Shown piece by piece: positions 1 to 8,817 of a stretch of 64,000 bases of DNA. This DNA is from Deltaproteobacteria bacterium (GTDB lineage: Bacteria; Desulfobacterota; DSM-4660; Desulfatiglandales; Desulfatiglandaceae). The notes under the pieces were generated by a model. That model ran no database searches, had not been told where the DNA came from, and worked only from the letters and a program-made list of their open reading frames with translations. The stretch spans positions 42,670-106,669 of the forward strand of contig JAIPDI010000011.1 in NCBI GenBank assembly GCA_021737785.1, read 5' to 3'. The position numbers and the translations under genes were made by a program. Within the stretch, counting starts at the first letter, position 1; each line of letters opens with the position of its first letter.

Positions 1-2
1 CT

Positions 3-257
3 TTACAATAGCAGTTTTGCGCATTCTGACAATCCCTTCAAGTCACGTTTCCTCATATTGACGGTTCCGACAGATACGGCAGTAACATAGGACATGATAC
101 CCCCAGCCGCACCCGTCAACAGGTTCAAGAAAGTACCCTATCCAAAAACTTTAGGGAAAAGGCCGTATGAAGTCAACAGGGAAGTTGTCGTTTGAACCTC
201 TGTCGGAGCCCAGCATGCCCGCGTCAATAGCTGGTCGACGCTATTCAAAATTGACAT
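3..257 (-). pseudogene. Small ORF interrupted by an in-frame TAG
   Basis: Read on the minus strand, an ATG at 257 follows a good ribosome site (AAAGGAG, 4-5 nt away). The frame runs 39 codons to a TAG at 138-140, then stays open for 44 more codons to a TAA at 3-5. The second half is hydrophobic then basic (LLTGAAGGIMSYVTAVSVG), like a membrane segment. I do not recognise the family. It may be a nonsense-broken gene, a 39-codon peptide gene, or chance. Confidence 0.3.
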
Positions 258-337
258 GACACTCCTTTTAATCTATTTTAAGGTTCTGGAACTTGGAATC
301 GGTCATCAATCACAGGAAAAAATGGAGGTAACAGGCA

Positions 338-643
338 ATGGCTTACGAACCATCGGATAGAGAAGATGAGTATTTTATGAAACTGGATCAGGAACGGATG
401 GCCAAGATACGTTCCGAACTGGACCGGCAACGACAAGAAGAATCCAAGCTGCATCGTAAAGATGCCCACTGGATGAAGTGCCCCAAATGCGGGCACGACT
501 TGGAGGAAATCAATTATCAGAATGTGATGGTGGATCGATGCCGGAACTGCAAAGGGGTCTGGCTGGATCACGGTGAGCTGGAACTCCTGGGCAAGGGCGA
601 TGCAAAGGTAACCAAGGGCTTCCTGCAGAAGGTCTTCGGTTAA
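338..643 (+). CDS. zf-TFIIB domain zinc-ribbon protein
   Basis: A 101-residue cytoplasmic protein of unknown function. Residues 1-45 are charged and probably helical (many E, R, K, Q). A zinc ribbon follows, with CPKCG near residue 49 and CRNCKGVWLD near residue 69; the C-x2-C...C-x2-C pattern plus GVWLDHGELE is typical of the zf-TFIIB family (PF13453). The ATG lies 7 nt after GGAGG. The family is common in bacteria as small stand-alone proteins, with no agreed role. It stands alone here, with no neighbour close enough on the same strand to suggest an operon. Confidence 0.85.
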   Translation: MAYEPSDREDEYFMKLDQERMAKIRSELDRQRQEESKLHRKDAHWMKCPKCGHDLEEINYQNVMVDRCRNCKGVWLDHGELELLGKGDAKVTKGFLQKVFG

Positions 644-863
644 TGTATCGAGCGCTTTTTGACTGCTTGCCTCCAAACCCGCATACCTTTGCCGGATTTG
701 GAGGTAAGCATCTGAGTTCTACCACCTATTCCTTACCGGAATCCAACAGCACCTATCGCCCACGCTTCGCTCCCCAGTTTTTCAAACATGAGCCGCTCTA
801 CCGAATTGCCCTATGTTGGGCCAGGTTTCCGTTTATTTTTTTACCAACCTTATCCTTCAATGG
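644..863. other. Intergenic stretch, nothing recognised
   Basis: No frame with good codon pattern, no hairpin with a T-run and no clear promoter were seen between the zinc-ribbon gene and the decayed reading frame on the minus strand. Confidence 0.4.
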
Positions 864-1154
864 TCACGGAATCGTATCCATGGCAGCGAATGCTGGTTCA
901 TGAAGGGGGATCAGGATATCCCCTGCCGTCTTCACGTCATACGGATTTTACCCACTGGCAGCAATTGCATCCATGGGGATACTGATCTGGCCATCAACAT
1001 CTCTTGCGCCAGTTCCCTTGACTACAATCGCACCTTCACATTGAATCACATGCCCCACCCAGGGGATCCCTGTCTCCACGTCCAGTCCCTTGCCGGACCC
1101 AGGCCCCCATTTGAGGCCCGTGACGTCCGGGTATTCTCCCGCAAAACAAGATGG
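864..1154 (-). pseudogene. Decayed coding remnant without start codon
   Basis: On the minus strand a frame opens after a TGA at 1155-1157 and reads about 68 codons with protein-like composition (GPGSGKGLDVETGIPWVGHV ...), meets a TAA at 948-950, and stays open for 27 more codons (...AGDILIPLHEPAFAAMD) to a TGA at 864-866. There is no plausible start codon with a ribosome site. This looks like the remnant of a longer gene; I could not name the family. Chance remains possible. Confidence 0.3.
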
Positions 1155-1346
1155 TCACATTTTATTTGACACCCAAGGCCGCTTCACCCATACTCCAAAC
1201 AGAAAAAGCAAGGTTATATCCGGTGATCACCCTGCGAGGTGTTACATCCAACACGCCGAGGAGCGAAGACCGAGGCGTATTTCTTCATGTGCCGCAGGGA
1301 GGAGCAAAGCGATTAGGATATCCGGAGAATGAACGAGGAGGGCCGT

Positions 1347-2345
1347 GTGATCAAGAAAGGCGCCGTGGCGCTGACTCTTTTTGCCGTCATGCTTGTCGGC
1401 ATGGTCGGGTGCAGCCGAAACGAGGATCCGAAGCCCCTTGAGAAACTCACCCTTGCCGTGACGCCCTGGCCCGCTTCCGCGCCTCTGTATGTTGCGCACG
1501 AGAGGGGCTATTTCAGGGACGAAGGGCTCGATGTAACCCTCCATCCCTATGTATCGGGGCACCTTGGGCTGGATGCGGTGCTCGCGGGGAAGGCGGAACT
1601 CGCCACGGCCGGTGAAACACCGATCGCCCTGGCCGCCATGGAAGGAAAGCCGCTTTCGGTGGCCGCCACGGTTTGCGAAATCGATCGGGCGATCCTGATC
1701 ATCGCGAGGAAGGACAGGGGCATTTCCAAACCCTGTGATCTCAGGGGGAGGAGAGTCGGCGTGGTGGAGGGCACGACCGCACATTTTTTCCTCCACATCT
1801 ACCTGATTACCTCCCATGTGGATCCGAATGACATCATAATGGTTCCCATTGCGGCAGACAGGGTGGTCGATGTCTTGCTGAACGGGGAGGTTGATGCGGT
1901 CAGCACCTGGACGCCTCACACCATCATGCTCCTGGACAGGCTTGGGAGCAATGCCCTCGTGCTTCACGACGCGAACATTTACACCATGACATGGAATCTT
2001 GTGGCTGCCCAGGATTTCGTCAAGACACATCCCGGGCGGATCGTGAAGTTCCTTCGGGCCGTGGTGACGGCAAATGAATTTATCGCAGAAAAACCGGAAG
2101 AGGCCATGGCCGTGGTCGCCGCGGCCATCGGTGCAGAAAGCCCCCTGTTCGAGAAGGAATGGAAGGACTTCAAGTTTGTCACCGTGCTGGAACAGAGTCT
2201 GATCGTGAATCTGGAAGATCAGGCGCGTTGGTTCAGGAAGAGAAGTTCCAGCAAGCGCACGACGCCTCCCGACTTCACATATTTCATCCATACCGACGGC
2301 CTGAAGGCAGTGCGACCTGAAGCGGTCGGGATCACCGGCACATAG
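1347..2345 (+). CDS. ABC-type solute-binding lipoprotein (NMT1/SsuA-like)
   Basis: A 332-residue periplasmic binding protein of the nitrate/taurine/THI5 type. It starts with a lipoprotein signal ending in LVGMVGC, then TLAVTPWPASAPLYVAHERG, typical of the NMT1/SsuA family, and a binding core with AELATAGETP and RVGVVEGTTAHFF. The GTG at 1347 is preferred: GAGGAGG lies 5 nt upstream and it leaves a normal basic signal peptide. An in-frame ATG at 1329 would add acidic residues before it. No permease or ATPase gene is adjacent. The gene is followed 9 nt later by a membrane histidine kinase, so it may deliver a ligand to the sensor rather than feed a transporter; that role is inference. Confidence 0.85.
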   Translation: MIKKGAVALTLFAVMLVGMVGCSRNEDPKPLEKLTLAVTPWPASAPLYVAHERGYFRDEGLDVTLHPYVSGHLGLDAVLAGKAELATAGETPIALAAMEGKPLSVAATVCEIDRAILIIARKDRGISKPCDLRGRRVGVVEGTTAHFFLHIYLITSHVDPNDIIMVPIAADRVVDVLLNGEVDAVSTWTPHTIMLLDRLGSNALVLHDANIYTMTWNLVAAQDFVKTHPGRIVKFLRAVVTANEFIAEKPEEAMAVVAAAIGAESPLFEKEWKDFKFVTVLEQSLIVNLEDQARWFRKRSSSKRTTPPDFTYFIHTDGLKAVRPEAVGITGT

Positions 2346-2354
2346 GGGACGGTA

Positions 2355-5300
2355 ATGAATATCGGCTCCAAATTGAAGCTTGCGGCCCTGGTTCCCTTGC
2401 TCGTGTCCCTGGTCACCGGCCTTGCGCTCCTCTTCTCCTACAGGGCAATAGATCGGGCCTGGGATGAGGGCCAAAGGACCAAGCAACTCATGAACAGCAT
2501 GAATGAGTTGAACAGCCTGGCCAGGTACTACATGCTCTATCCCGAGAATCGACCCAAGCGGCAATTCCTCAGCGAATACGATTCCATGACCGAAATCATC
2601 GCCTCCCTCCAATTTCGGGACAAGGTCCAGCAGGGGCTCCTGCAAGGCATTCGGGACAATAGCGAATCCGTGAGGAAGGCATTCCTCAGGCTGGTTGCCG
2701 TCTACGAACGACCCGCCCCGGCCGAGCGCTATGCCCTGTCCAGGGAAGCGGAGGAGCGGTTGATCGGGCGGATACTGACAAGGGCGCGTGACGTGCTGTC
2801 CGATGCACTGCGGCTCGAAGCCCTGATCGATGGCGAGATAGCGAATACCCAGCGAAGGGTGAGTTGGCTTGTTATTTTCATTCTCGTGACCACAGGCGTT
2901 CCCCTCACCGTTGTTCTGATCCGGACCATGAAAGGCATTACTGCGTCGCTCGCGACCGTGAGACAGGGAACCGAGGCCGTCGGCGCCGGTCATCTCGATC
3001 ACAGGATCGGCATGGCGGATAGGGATGAGATCGGGGAACTCTCCTGCGCCTTTGACCGCATGACGGACCGCTTGAGGAATACTACGGTTTCCAGAGACAG
3101 ACTCCGCAAAGAGGTGGAAGAGCGAAAGGGGGCCGAAGAAGATGCGCGCCGGCAGGGAGAGTGGCTGCGGGTCACCCTCAGCAGCATCGGCGACGCGGTA
3201 ATCGCCACGGACATCCAGGGCCGGATCAGCTTCCTCAATCCCGGCGCCGTAAGCCTGACGGGCTGGCAACTCGAAGAGGCCAAGGGCCGGTCGATCCAGG
3301 GCATCTTCCGGATCATCAACGAAAAGACCCGCAGCCCGGCCGAGGACATTGTGAACCGCGTGTTGCGCGAGGGGAACGTCGTCAACCTGGTCAATCATAC
3401 CGCCCTTATTCACCGTGATGGCCGCGAAATCCCCATCGAGGACAGCGCGGCCCCGATTCGGGATGCCGAAGGAAAAACAGCAGGGGTGGTAATCGTCTTT
3501 CATGATGTCACGGAGAAGCGCCGGGCACAGGGAGAGATCCTGGAGGCGGCGGAGAAGTTCCGCATCGTGGCGGATTTCACTCAGGACTGGGAGCACTGGC
3601 GCAGCCCGGAAAATCGCTTTCTCTATGTCTCACCCTCGTGCGAGCGTATTTCCGGCTACGCGCCGGAGGAGTTCATCCAGGATCCGGATCTCTATTCCAG
3701 GATCATTCATCCGGACGACCGGGAACGCGTTGAGGCGCATCTGCATGGAGAGCAGTTCCGTGGGGAAACACGTGAACTGGAATTCCGTATCCTGCACCGT
3801 GACGGCAGGATACGTTGGATCGGTCATGTTTGTCAGGCCGTCCTGGACCCACAAGGCGCTTTTCAGGGGCGTCGGGGTTCCGAGCGTGACATCACCGACA
3901 GAAAACAGGCTGAGGCGGCCACCCAAGAAGCCAGGAAGTCTCTGGAAAGGGAGAAGCAGATTCTTCAGTCGGTCATGGACGGGGCAGAAAACATCCACCT
4001 CACCTACCTGGACCGGGACTTTAACTTTGTGCGCGTGAACCGGGTGTACGCCCGGACGTGTGGGTATACGGCCGAGGACCTGATCGGGAAGAACCACTTC
4101 ACCCTTTTCCCCCATGAAGAGAACGAGGCGATCTTCGTCCGCGTGCGGGAGACGGGCGTACCGGCGATCTTCCATGATAAACCCTTTGTCTTTCCGGACC
4201 AGCCAGAGAGGGGAACTACCTACTGGGACTGGAGTCTTCTGCCGGTGAAGGACCCTTTCGGTGACGTACAAGGCTTTGTGTTTTCTCTTGTTGAAACGAC
4301 CGAGCGGAGGCGGGCCGAGGACGCACTCAAAGAGAGCGAGGCCCGGCTCCGCCTTCAGATGGAACGGATGCCTATCGGGTGTATCCTCTATGACGAGAAG
4401 TTCCACTTTGCCCAAATGAACCCCGCTGCGGAGCGGATTTTCGGTTTCCGTGGAGGAGAACTCATCGGACGCCATGCGCAGGTCATCGTGCCGGCCGATG
4501 CCCAGCCCCACGTGGAGGGAATTCTCCATCGCATCGCCGAAGGCGACATGACCGCTCACAGTGTGAACGAGAACCTCACCCGGGACGGCAGGATCATTCT
4601 CTGCGATTGGCTGAATACGCCCCTGAGGGATGCAGGAGGCCGCTTTACCGGGGTTCTCTCCATGGTCCAGGACGTCACTGAGAAAAAGCAGGCAGAGGAA
4701 GACCTGCGGCAGCGAACCCTGGAACTTCAGCAACTGAACAATACGCTGGAGCGGCGGGTGGAGGATCGGACCGCAGAACTTGCCATCATCAACAAGGACC
4801 TGGAAGAAGAAATTGCCGAGCGGAATCGGGCCGAAGAGGCGGCGAGAACGGAACGCCGTCGGCTCTACGAGGTCCTGGAGACGCTGCCGGCCTACGTGGT
4901 GCTCCTGACCCCGGATTATCAGGTACCCTTTGCCAATCGTTTCTTCAGGGAACGTTTCGGAGAGTCCAATGGACTGCGGTGTTTCGAGTTCCTGTTCGGC
5001 CGAAAGGAGGCGTGCGAGAATTGTGAGACATATTCTGCCATGAAGACCCATGCCCCCCATCATTGGGAGTGGGCCGGACCGGACGGTCGCATTTACGAGG
5101 TATCCGACTTTCCCTTCACCGACACGGACGGTTCCACCCTCATCCTGGAGATGGGCATCGATATCACGGAGCGCAAGCGGGCAGAGGAGCGGTTGAAGGC
5201 TGCCTCCTTGTATGCCAGAAGTCTCATTGAAGTGAGTCTCGATCCATTGGTCACCATCAGCAGGGATGGAAAGATCCTGGATGTGAACAGGGCCACGGAA

Positions 5301-6278
5301 CTTGTTACCGGAGTTGTCCGTGAACGGCTCATTGGCACGGATTTTTGCCACTATTTTGCGGAGCCCGAGAAGGCAAGGGAGGGATATGAACAGGTATTTA
5401 GGGCGGGACTTGTAAGAGACTTTCCCCTTGCCATCCGCCATATCTCAGGCAGCCTCACGGAGGTCCTGTACAATGCCTCGACATACAGAAACGAAACCGG
5501 CGAGGTGGAGGGGGTCTTCGCCGCCGCCAGGGACATCACCGAATTGAAACGGGCGGAGAAAAAACTGAGAAGCTATATGGCCATGCTGGAGCTGAGTAAC
5601 CGGGAAATGGAGGACTTTGTCCATGTGGCATCCCACGATCTGCAGGAGCCGTTGCGCAAGCTCCGGACCTTTTCCGACCTGCTGCTCGGCCAGCATCACG
5701 ACTCCCTGAGCGACAAGGCCCGTGATTACCTGAAGAGGATCAACCTGTCGGCGGAGAGGATGCATACCCTGGTCATGAGCCTCCTGAGGTATTCCCGTAT
5801 CACCTCCGACTCGAACCCTTTTACAGTGTTCAATCTTGCGGACCCGGTGCGGGAGGCGGTGGCGGATCTGGGTGTGCCCTGTGAGGAAACGGAGGGCCGC
5901 GTGGAGGTGGGTGAACTGCCCGATATTGAGGCGGACAGGGTCCAGATGCGTCAGCTCTTCCAGAACCTGATCAGTAACGCCCTGAAGTACCAGGGGGAAG
6001 GGAAGCCCGTGGTCCGGGTCTACGGCAGCCCCCCGGATTCAGGTTTGTTCTGGGACATCCAAGTGGAAGATAATGGGATCGGCTTTGACGAGGCTCACTT
6101 AGACAAGATTTTCAAGCCCTTTCAGCGGCTCCACGGGAGGAGTTCTCCCTATGAGGGGACAGGCATGGGGCTGGCCATCTGCCGGAAGATCGTGGAACGC
6201 CATGGCGGGGTCATCACAGCCAGGAGCGTGCCGGGGAAAGGATCGACATTTATTGTCAGTCTGCCGAAGCGGCAGTAA
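2355..6278 (+). CDS. Membrane multi-PAS sensor histidine kinase
   Basis: A 1307-residue sensor kinase. Two membrane segments (about 8-29 and 170-191) enclose a periplasmic, probably helical sensor region; a HAMP domain (about 189-243) and a coiled coil follow. About six PAS/PAC units occupy 265-1065; they can be counted from repeated ends such as VTEKRRA, ITDRKQA, TTERRRA and VTEKKQA. The HisKA domain has ASHDLQEPLRK with the phosphoacceptor His near 1094. The ATPase domain shows NLISNALKY, DNGIGFDE and GTGMGLAICRKI. The DLQEPLRK box is the type found in phytochrome-like kinases paired with Rcp1-like regulators, matching the downstream gene. It has no receiver domain of its own. Long minus-strand open frames here are shadows. 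Confidence 0.93.
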   Translation: MNIGSKLKLAALVPLLVSLVTGLALLFSYRAIDRAWDEGQRTKQLMNSMNELNSLARYYMLYPENRPKRQFLSEYDSMTEIIASLQFRDKVQQGLLQGIRDNSESVRKAFLRLVAVYERPAPAERYALSREAEERLIGRILTRARDVLSDALRLEALIDGEIANTQRRVSWLVIFILVTTGVPLTVVLIRTMKGITASLATVRQGTEAVGAGHLDHRIGMADRDEIGELSCAFDRMTDRLRNTTVSRDRLRKEVEERKGAEEDARRQGEWLRVTLSSIGDAVIATDIQGRISFLNPGAVSLTGWQLEEAKGRSIQGIFRIINEKTRSPAEDIVNRVLREGNVVNLVNHTALIHRDGREIPIEDSAAPIRDAEGKTAGVVIVFHDVTEKRRAQGEILEAAEKFRIVADFTQDWEHWRSPENRFLYVSPSCERISGYAPEEFIQDPDLYSRIIHPDDRERVEAHLHGEQFRGETRELEFRILHRDGRIRWIGHVCQAVLDPQGAFQGRRGSERDITDRKQAEAATQEARKSLEREKQILQSVMDGAENIHLTYLDRDFNFVRVNRVYARTCGYTAEDLIGKNHFTLFPHEENEAIFVRVRETGVPAIFHDKPFVFPDQPERGTTYWDWSLLPVKDPFGDVQGFVFSLVETTERRRAEDALKESEARLRLQMERMPIGCILYDEKFHFAQMNPAAERIFGFRGGELIGRHAQVIVPADAQPHVEGILHRIAEGDMTAHSVNENLTRDGRIILCDWLNTPLRDAGGRFTGVLSMVQDVTEKKQAEEDLRQRTLELQQLNNTLERRVEDRTAELAIINKDLEEEIAERNRAEEAARTERRRLYEVLETLPAYVVLLTPDYQVPFANRFFRERFGESNGLRCFEFLFGRKEACENCETYSAMKTHAPHHWEWAGPDGRIYEVSDFPFTDTDGSTLILEMGIDITERKRAEERLKAASLYARSLIEVSLDPLVTISRDGKILDVNRATELVTGVVRERLIGTDFCHYFAEPEKAREGYEQVFRAGLVRDFPLAIRHISGSLTEVLYNASTYRNETGEVEGVFAAARDITELKRAEKKLRSYMAMLELSNREMEDFVHVASHDLQEPLRKLRTFSDLLLGQHHDSLSDKARDYLKRINLSAERMHTLVMSLLRYSRITSDSNPFTVFNLADPVREAVADLGVPCEETEGRVEVGELPDIEADRVQMRQLFQNLISNALKYQGEGKPVVRVYGSPPDSGLFWDIQVEDNGIGFDEAHLDKIFKPFQRLHGRSSPYEGTGMGLAICRKIVERHGGVITARSVPGKGSTFIVSLPKRQ

Positions 6279-6419
6279 GGTGTTCGGATACCTTGACCTT
6301 TCGGCTCCGGGCCTTGCGCTTCGAACTCTCAGGCTTCAGCGGTTACCTGTTGTTGGTCCTGTATCTCCTCTAAATCCCGTCAAGTTTTTCCTGTGGTGAA
6401 TATGTTAGGGAGGTAGGCC

Positions 6420-6827
6420 TTGAATACCGATAGGGAGCCACTCGTCCTGATGGCCGACGATGACGACGATGATTGTACGCTGGCCAAGGATGCCTTCAGG
6501 AAATCGGGGGCGCGCGGCGTCATCCACTGTCTCGAGAACGGGATGGAACTCATGGACTATCTCTCCCGCTTCGACTCGGTTCCTGATCTGATCCTGCTTG
6601 ATCTCAACATGCCCATCAAGGACGGTCGCCTCGTCCTGAAGGAGATCAAGTCCACACCTGCGTTTCAGCACATTCCGGTTGTGGTGTTCACCACCTCCCG
6701 GGAAACCAAAGATATCGCCTACAGCAGTGAAATGGGGGCCCAGTCATTCATTACGAAACCGAATACCTTCGGAGAGTGGGTCAGCATCATGAAGTCCTTA
6801 GCAGATCAATGGCTCGCGGCCGGCTAG
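6420..6827 (+). CDS. Single-domain response regulator (Rcp1-like)
   Basis: A 135-residue receiver domain without an output domain. The acidic patch is DDDDDD near residues 13-18, the phosphoacceptor Asp is about residue 61 in LILLDLNMP, the Thr/Ser switch is VVVFTTS and the conserved Lys is about 113 in FITKP. The family resembles Rcp1, the partner of phytochrome-type kinases. The start is a TTG, chosen because AGGGAGGT lies 5 nt upstream. It follows the kinase gene by 141 nt on the same strand and is most likely its phosphotransfer partner. With no DNA-binding domain it probably acts by protein contact. Confidence 0.92.
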   Translation: MNTDREPLVLMADDDDDDCTLAKDAFRKSGARGVIHCLENGMELMDYLSRFDSVPDLILLDLNMPIKDGRLVLKEIKSTPAFQHIPVVVFTTSRETKDIAYSSEMGAQSFITKPNTFGEWVSIMKSLADQWLAAG

Positions 6828-6929
6828 CAGGGTGCTGAAAAAAGGCGCTGGATGCGGGTCAAAACAATCTGTCTATAAGTATCCCTTGTCTCAGGGTTGG
6901 TATTTCCTATTTCATAATTGAGATAGTTT

Positions 6930-7016
6930 CTACGCCAGTTGCCCCTTGACGGCGCTCCACTTCTCATATCCAGGCTGAAACAGTTTCAGTATGGACCCCA
7001 ACACGTCCCTCAACAC
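6930..7016 (-). other. Short ORF downstream of the c-di-GMP riboswitch
   Basis: Reading away from the aptamer on the minus strand, the only open frame of note is 28 codons from a GTG at 7016 (MLRDVLGSILKLFQPGYEKW...). The frame is open upstream for a few codons beyond the GTG. There is no strong ribosome site. It may be a relic of the gene once controlled by the riboswitch, a real small peptide, or chance. Confidence 0.2.
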
Positions 7017-7063
7017 GAGAAATTGGGTATCGGCGTGACCTCATTGGGCCGGCGCAATCGGCA

Positions 7064-7146
7064 TACGTTGGGCAACCCCGCTACCCAAACCCGCAAGGGC
7101 CGGCGGTTTTGCGTCCCACTCTTTCGAGAGGTTTGCCTTTTTCACA
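7064..7146 (-). promoter_or_regulatory. c-di-GMP-I (GEMM) riboswitch aptamer
   Basis: The minus strand carries the class I cyclic-di-GMP aptamer landmarks in order: GGCAAACC, a CGAAAG tetraloop stem, GAGUGGGACGCAAA, CCGGCC, and GGGUAGCGGGGUUGCC. The first GGCAA pairs with the last UUGCC to close the structure. A CCCAAC segment just after the aptamer could pair with GUUGGG about 65 nt further on, a possible expression platform. It points away from the RND operon and towards the 3' end of the response regulator, so its target is not evident. Confidence 0.9.
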
Positions 7147-7370
7147 ACTATTATGCAGGCATCAAACCGAAAAAAATATAGAGATTTTTTTTGAGTTCTG
7201 TCAACTAAAACTGATTGGCGCAGCTTCTTACTCTTCCTCCCGACTCCGAACTTATGGATACGATCAGTCAGCGGCTTTGCACTTATCCCCCTATCGGATG
7301 TTCTGATACGAGTATTGCCCGGGGATTGTTGAGTCTGAAACTCATGGAACCGCAACGCCAATATTATTAG
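7147..7370. other. Intergenic stretch upstream of the RND operon
   Basis: No coding frame or RNA was recognised here. It should hold the promoter for the minus-strand riboswitch, but I could not place one with confidence. An A- and T-rich tract lies at 7167-7192. Confidence 0.3.
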
Positions 7371-7399
7371 TTGAAATTATCCTACTTTTAAAAGATAAT
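7371..7399 (+). promoter_or_regulatory. Sigma-70 type promoter for the RND operon
   Basis: TTGAAA at 7371-7376 and GATAAT at 7394-7399 are separated by 17 nt, close to consensus. The predicted start near 7406 would give a leader of about 180 nt before the membrane-fusion gene. Confidence 0.5.
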
Positions 7400-7587
7400 C
7401 ACCTGTTTTCCGGATTATTCCTTTTGGAGGCATGAAACCGGCTTTTTTTTGGTCCGGCCGTTGGGCTTTGCTGCGCTTGACCATCTAAACCGGGAAATCC
7501 AGACGGGTGCGAAAATAATCGCAGTGTCTGAGAAACACAAATGATAAGGGAATAAGGTGCAAACCTTAAGGAATTGGAAATTTACCG

Positions 7588-8796
7588 ATGGCTCAAACAG
7601 ATAAAATAGATCCTTTAGGGTATGTCAGATCGCTCATCATCCCCATGATCATGGCGGCGGCCGTTCTCATGGCGGCATGCCAGAACAAAAAGGAGGCCCC
7701 GCCGCCGTCCGTGCCCGTGGTCATGGTGGTGGAGATTGTCCGAAAGGATGTGCCTGTTGTTTTTGAATATATTGCCCAAACCCAGAGTTCCCATCTCGTC
7801 AACATTCAGGCGCGGGTAAGCGGGTTTCTCGACAAGCGGATGTACACCGAGGGCGCGGTGGTGAAGGAGGGCCAGATACTTTTTCAGATGGATGCCAAAC
7901 CGTTTAAAGTCCAGCTGGACCAGGCAAAGGCCGCCCTTGCCAAACAGGAGGCCGCGTTCGAAACCGCCCGCTTGAATCTTGCCCGCACCAAACCCCTTAC
8001 AGAACAAAACGCCCTTTCCCAGAAGGACCTTGACGATGCAACAGGCCGTTACCAGGCCACCGCTGCCGCCGTGGCCCAGGCCAGGGCCCAGGTGGAAGCG
8101 GCAAGGCTTAACCTTTCCTACACGACCATTACATCCCCGGTGAGCGGCATCACCAGTTCGGCTCGTCAGACCGACGGTACGTATATCAATCCCCAGAACA
8201 GCCTCCTTACGACCGTTGCGGTGCTCTCCCCCATGTGGGTGAATTTCAGTCTGTCTGAGAACGAATTGCAGAAATATCTGGACCAGATTGCCGAGGGTCG
8301 GTTGCGTCCACTGAAAAGCGATGAGTATGAGATCGAGATCCTCCTTGTGGACGGATCAATCTATCCCCATACAGGTCGGATGACTTTTGCCGAACCCTCC
8401 TATAATCCCCAGACCGGGACTTTTCTCATCCGGGCGGATGTTGATAATCCGGACGGGATCCTGCATCCGAACCAGTTTGTCCGGGCGCGCCTGAAAGGCG
8501 CAATCCGGCCCCAGGCAATCCTGGTGCCCCAGCGTGCGGTGCAACAAGGGTCAAAGGGCCACTTTGTCCTGGTGGTGGGGAAGGATTCCAAGATCGAACA
8601 GCGACCCGTCACGGTTGGAGAATGGCATGGAGACGACTGGTTCATATTCGAAGGTCTGAAAGACGGCGAGCAGGTGGTGGTTGACGGCGGTCTGATGCTC
8701 AGGCCCGGAATGATTGTCACCACAAAGCCGTATGATGCCGGCCATGCATCCGGAGCCGAGGGTCCCACCTCGTCCGAAACAGGCACAACCAAGTGA
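7588..8796 (+). CDS. RND efflux periplasmic adaptor (membrane fusion) lipoprotein
   Basis: A 402-residue AcrA/MexA-like adaptor that bridges the inner-membrane pump and the outer-membrane channel. It has an N-terminal lipoprotein signal ending in LMAAC (Cys near 31), a biotinyl-lipoyl half motif (NIQARVSGFLDKRMYTEG), a long helical hairpin (about 105-170, QAKAALAKQEAAFETARLNL), and a beta-barrel region with SYNPQTGTFLIRADVDNP. Length and order fit the HAE-type family. The pump gene begins 21 nt downstream, so the three genes form one operon. Substrate cannot be told from sequence. Confidence 0.93.
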   Translation: MAQTDKIDPLGYVRSLIIPMIMAAAVLMAACQNKKEAPPPSVPVVMVVEIVRKDVPVVFEYIAQTQSSHLVNIQARVSGFLDKRMYTEGAVVKEGQILFQMDAKPFKVQLDQAKAALAKQEAAFETARLNLARTKPLTEQNALSQKDLDDATGRYQATAAAVAQARAQVEAARLNLSYTTITSPVSGITSSARQTDGTYINPQNSLLTTVAVLSPMWVNFSLSENELQKYLDQIAEGRLRPLKSDEYEIEILLVDGSIYPHTGRMTFAEPSYNPQTGTFLIRADVDNPDGILHPNQFVRARLKGAIRPQAILVPQRAVQQGSKGHFVLVVGKDSKIEQRPVTVGEWHGDDWFIFEGLKDGEQVVVDGGLMLRPGMIVTTKPYDAGHASGAEGPTSSETGTTK

Positions 8797-8817
8797 CAAA
8801 TAAAGGAAATCCGATCC

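Noticed and set aside
1242..3596. A 784-codon open frame on the minus strand
   Set aside because: It is antisense to the binding protein and sensor kinase genes, has no family resemblance and reflects GC-rich codon third positions of the real genes.
3630..5441. A 603-codon open frame on the minus strand
   Set aside because: Antisense to the PAS domains of the kinase; the plus-strand frame has clear domain structure and this one has none.
7064..7146. Riboswitch control of the RND efflux operon
   Set aside because: The aptamer landmarks read only on the minus strand, opposite to the operon.
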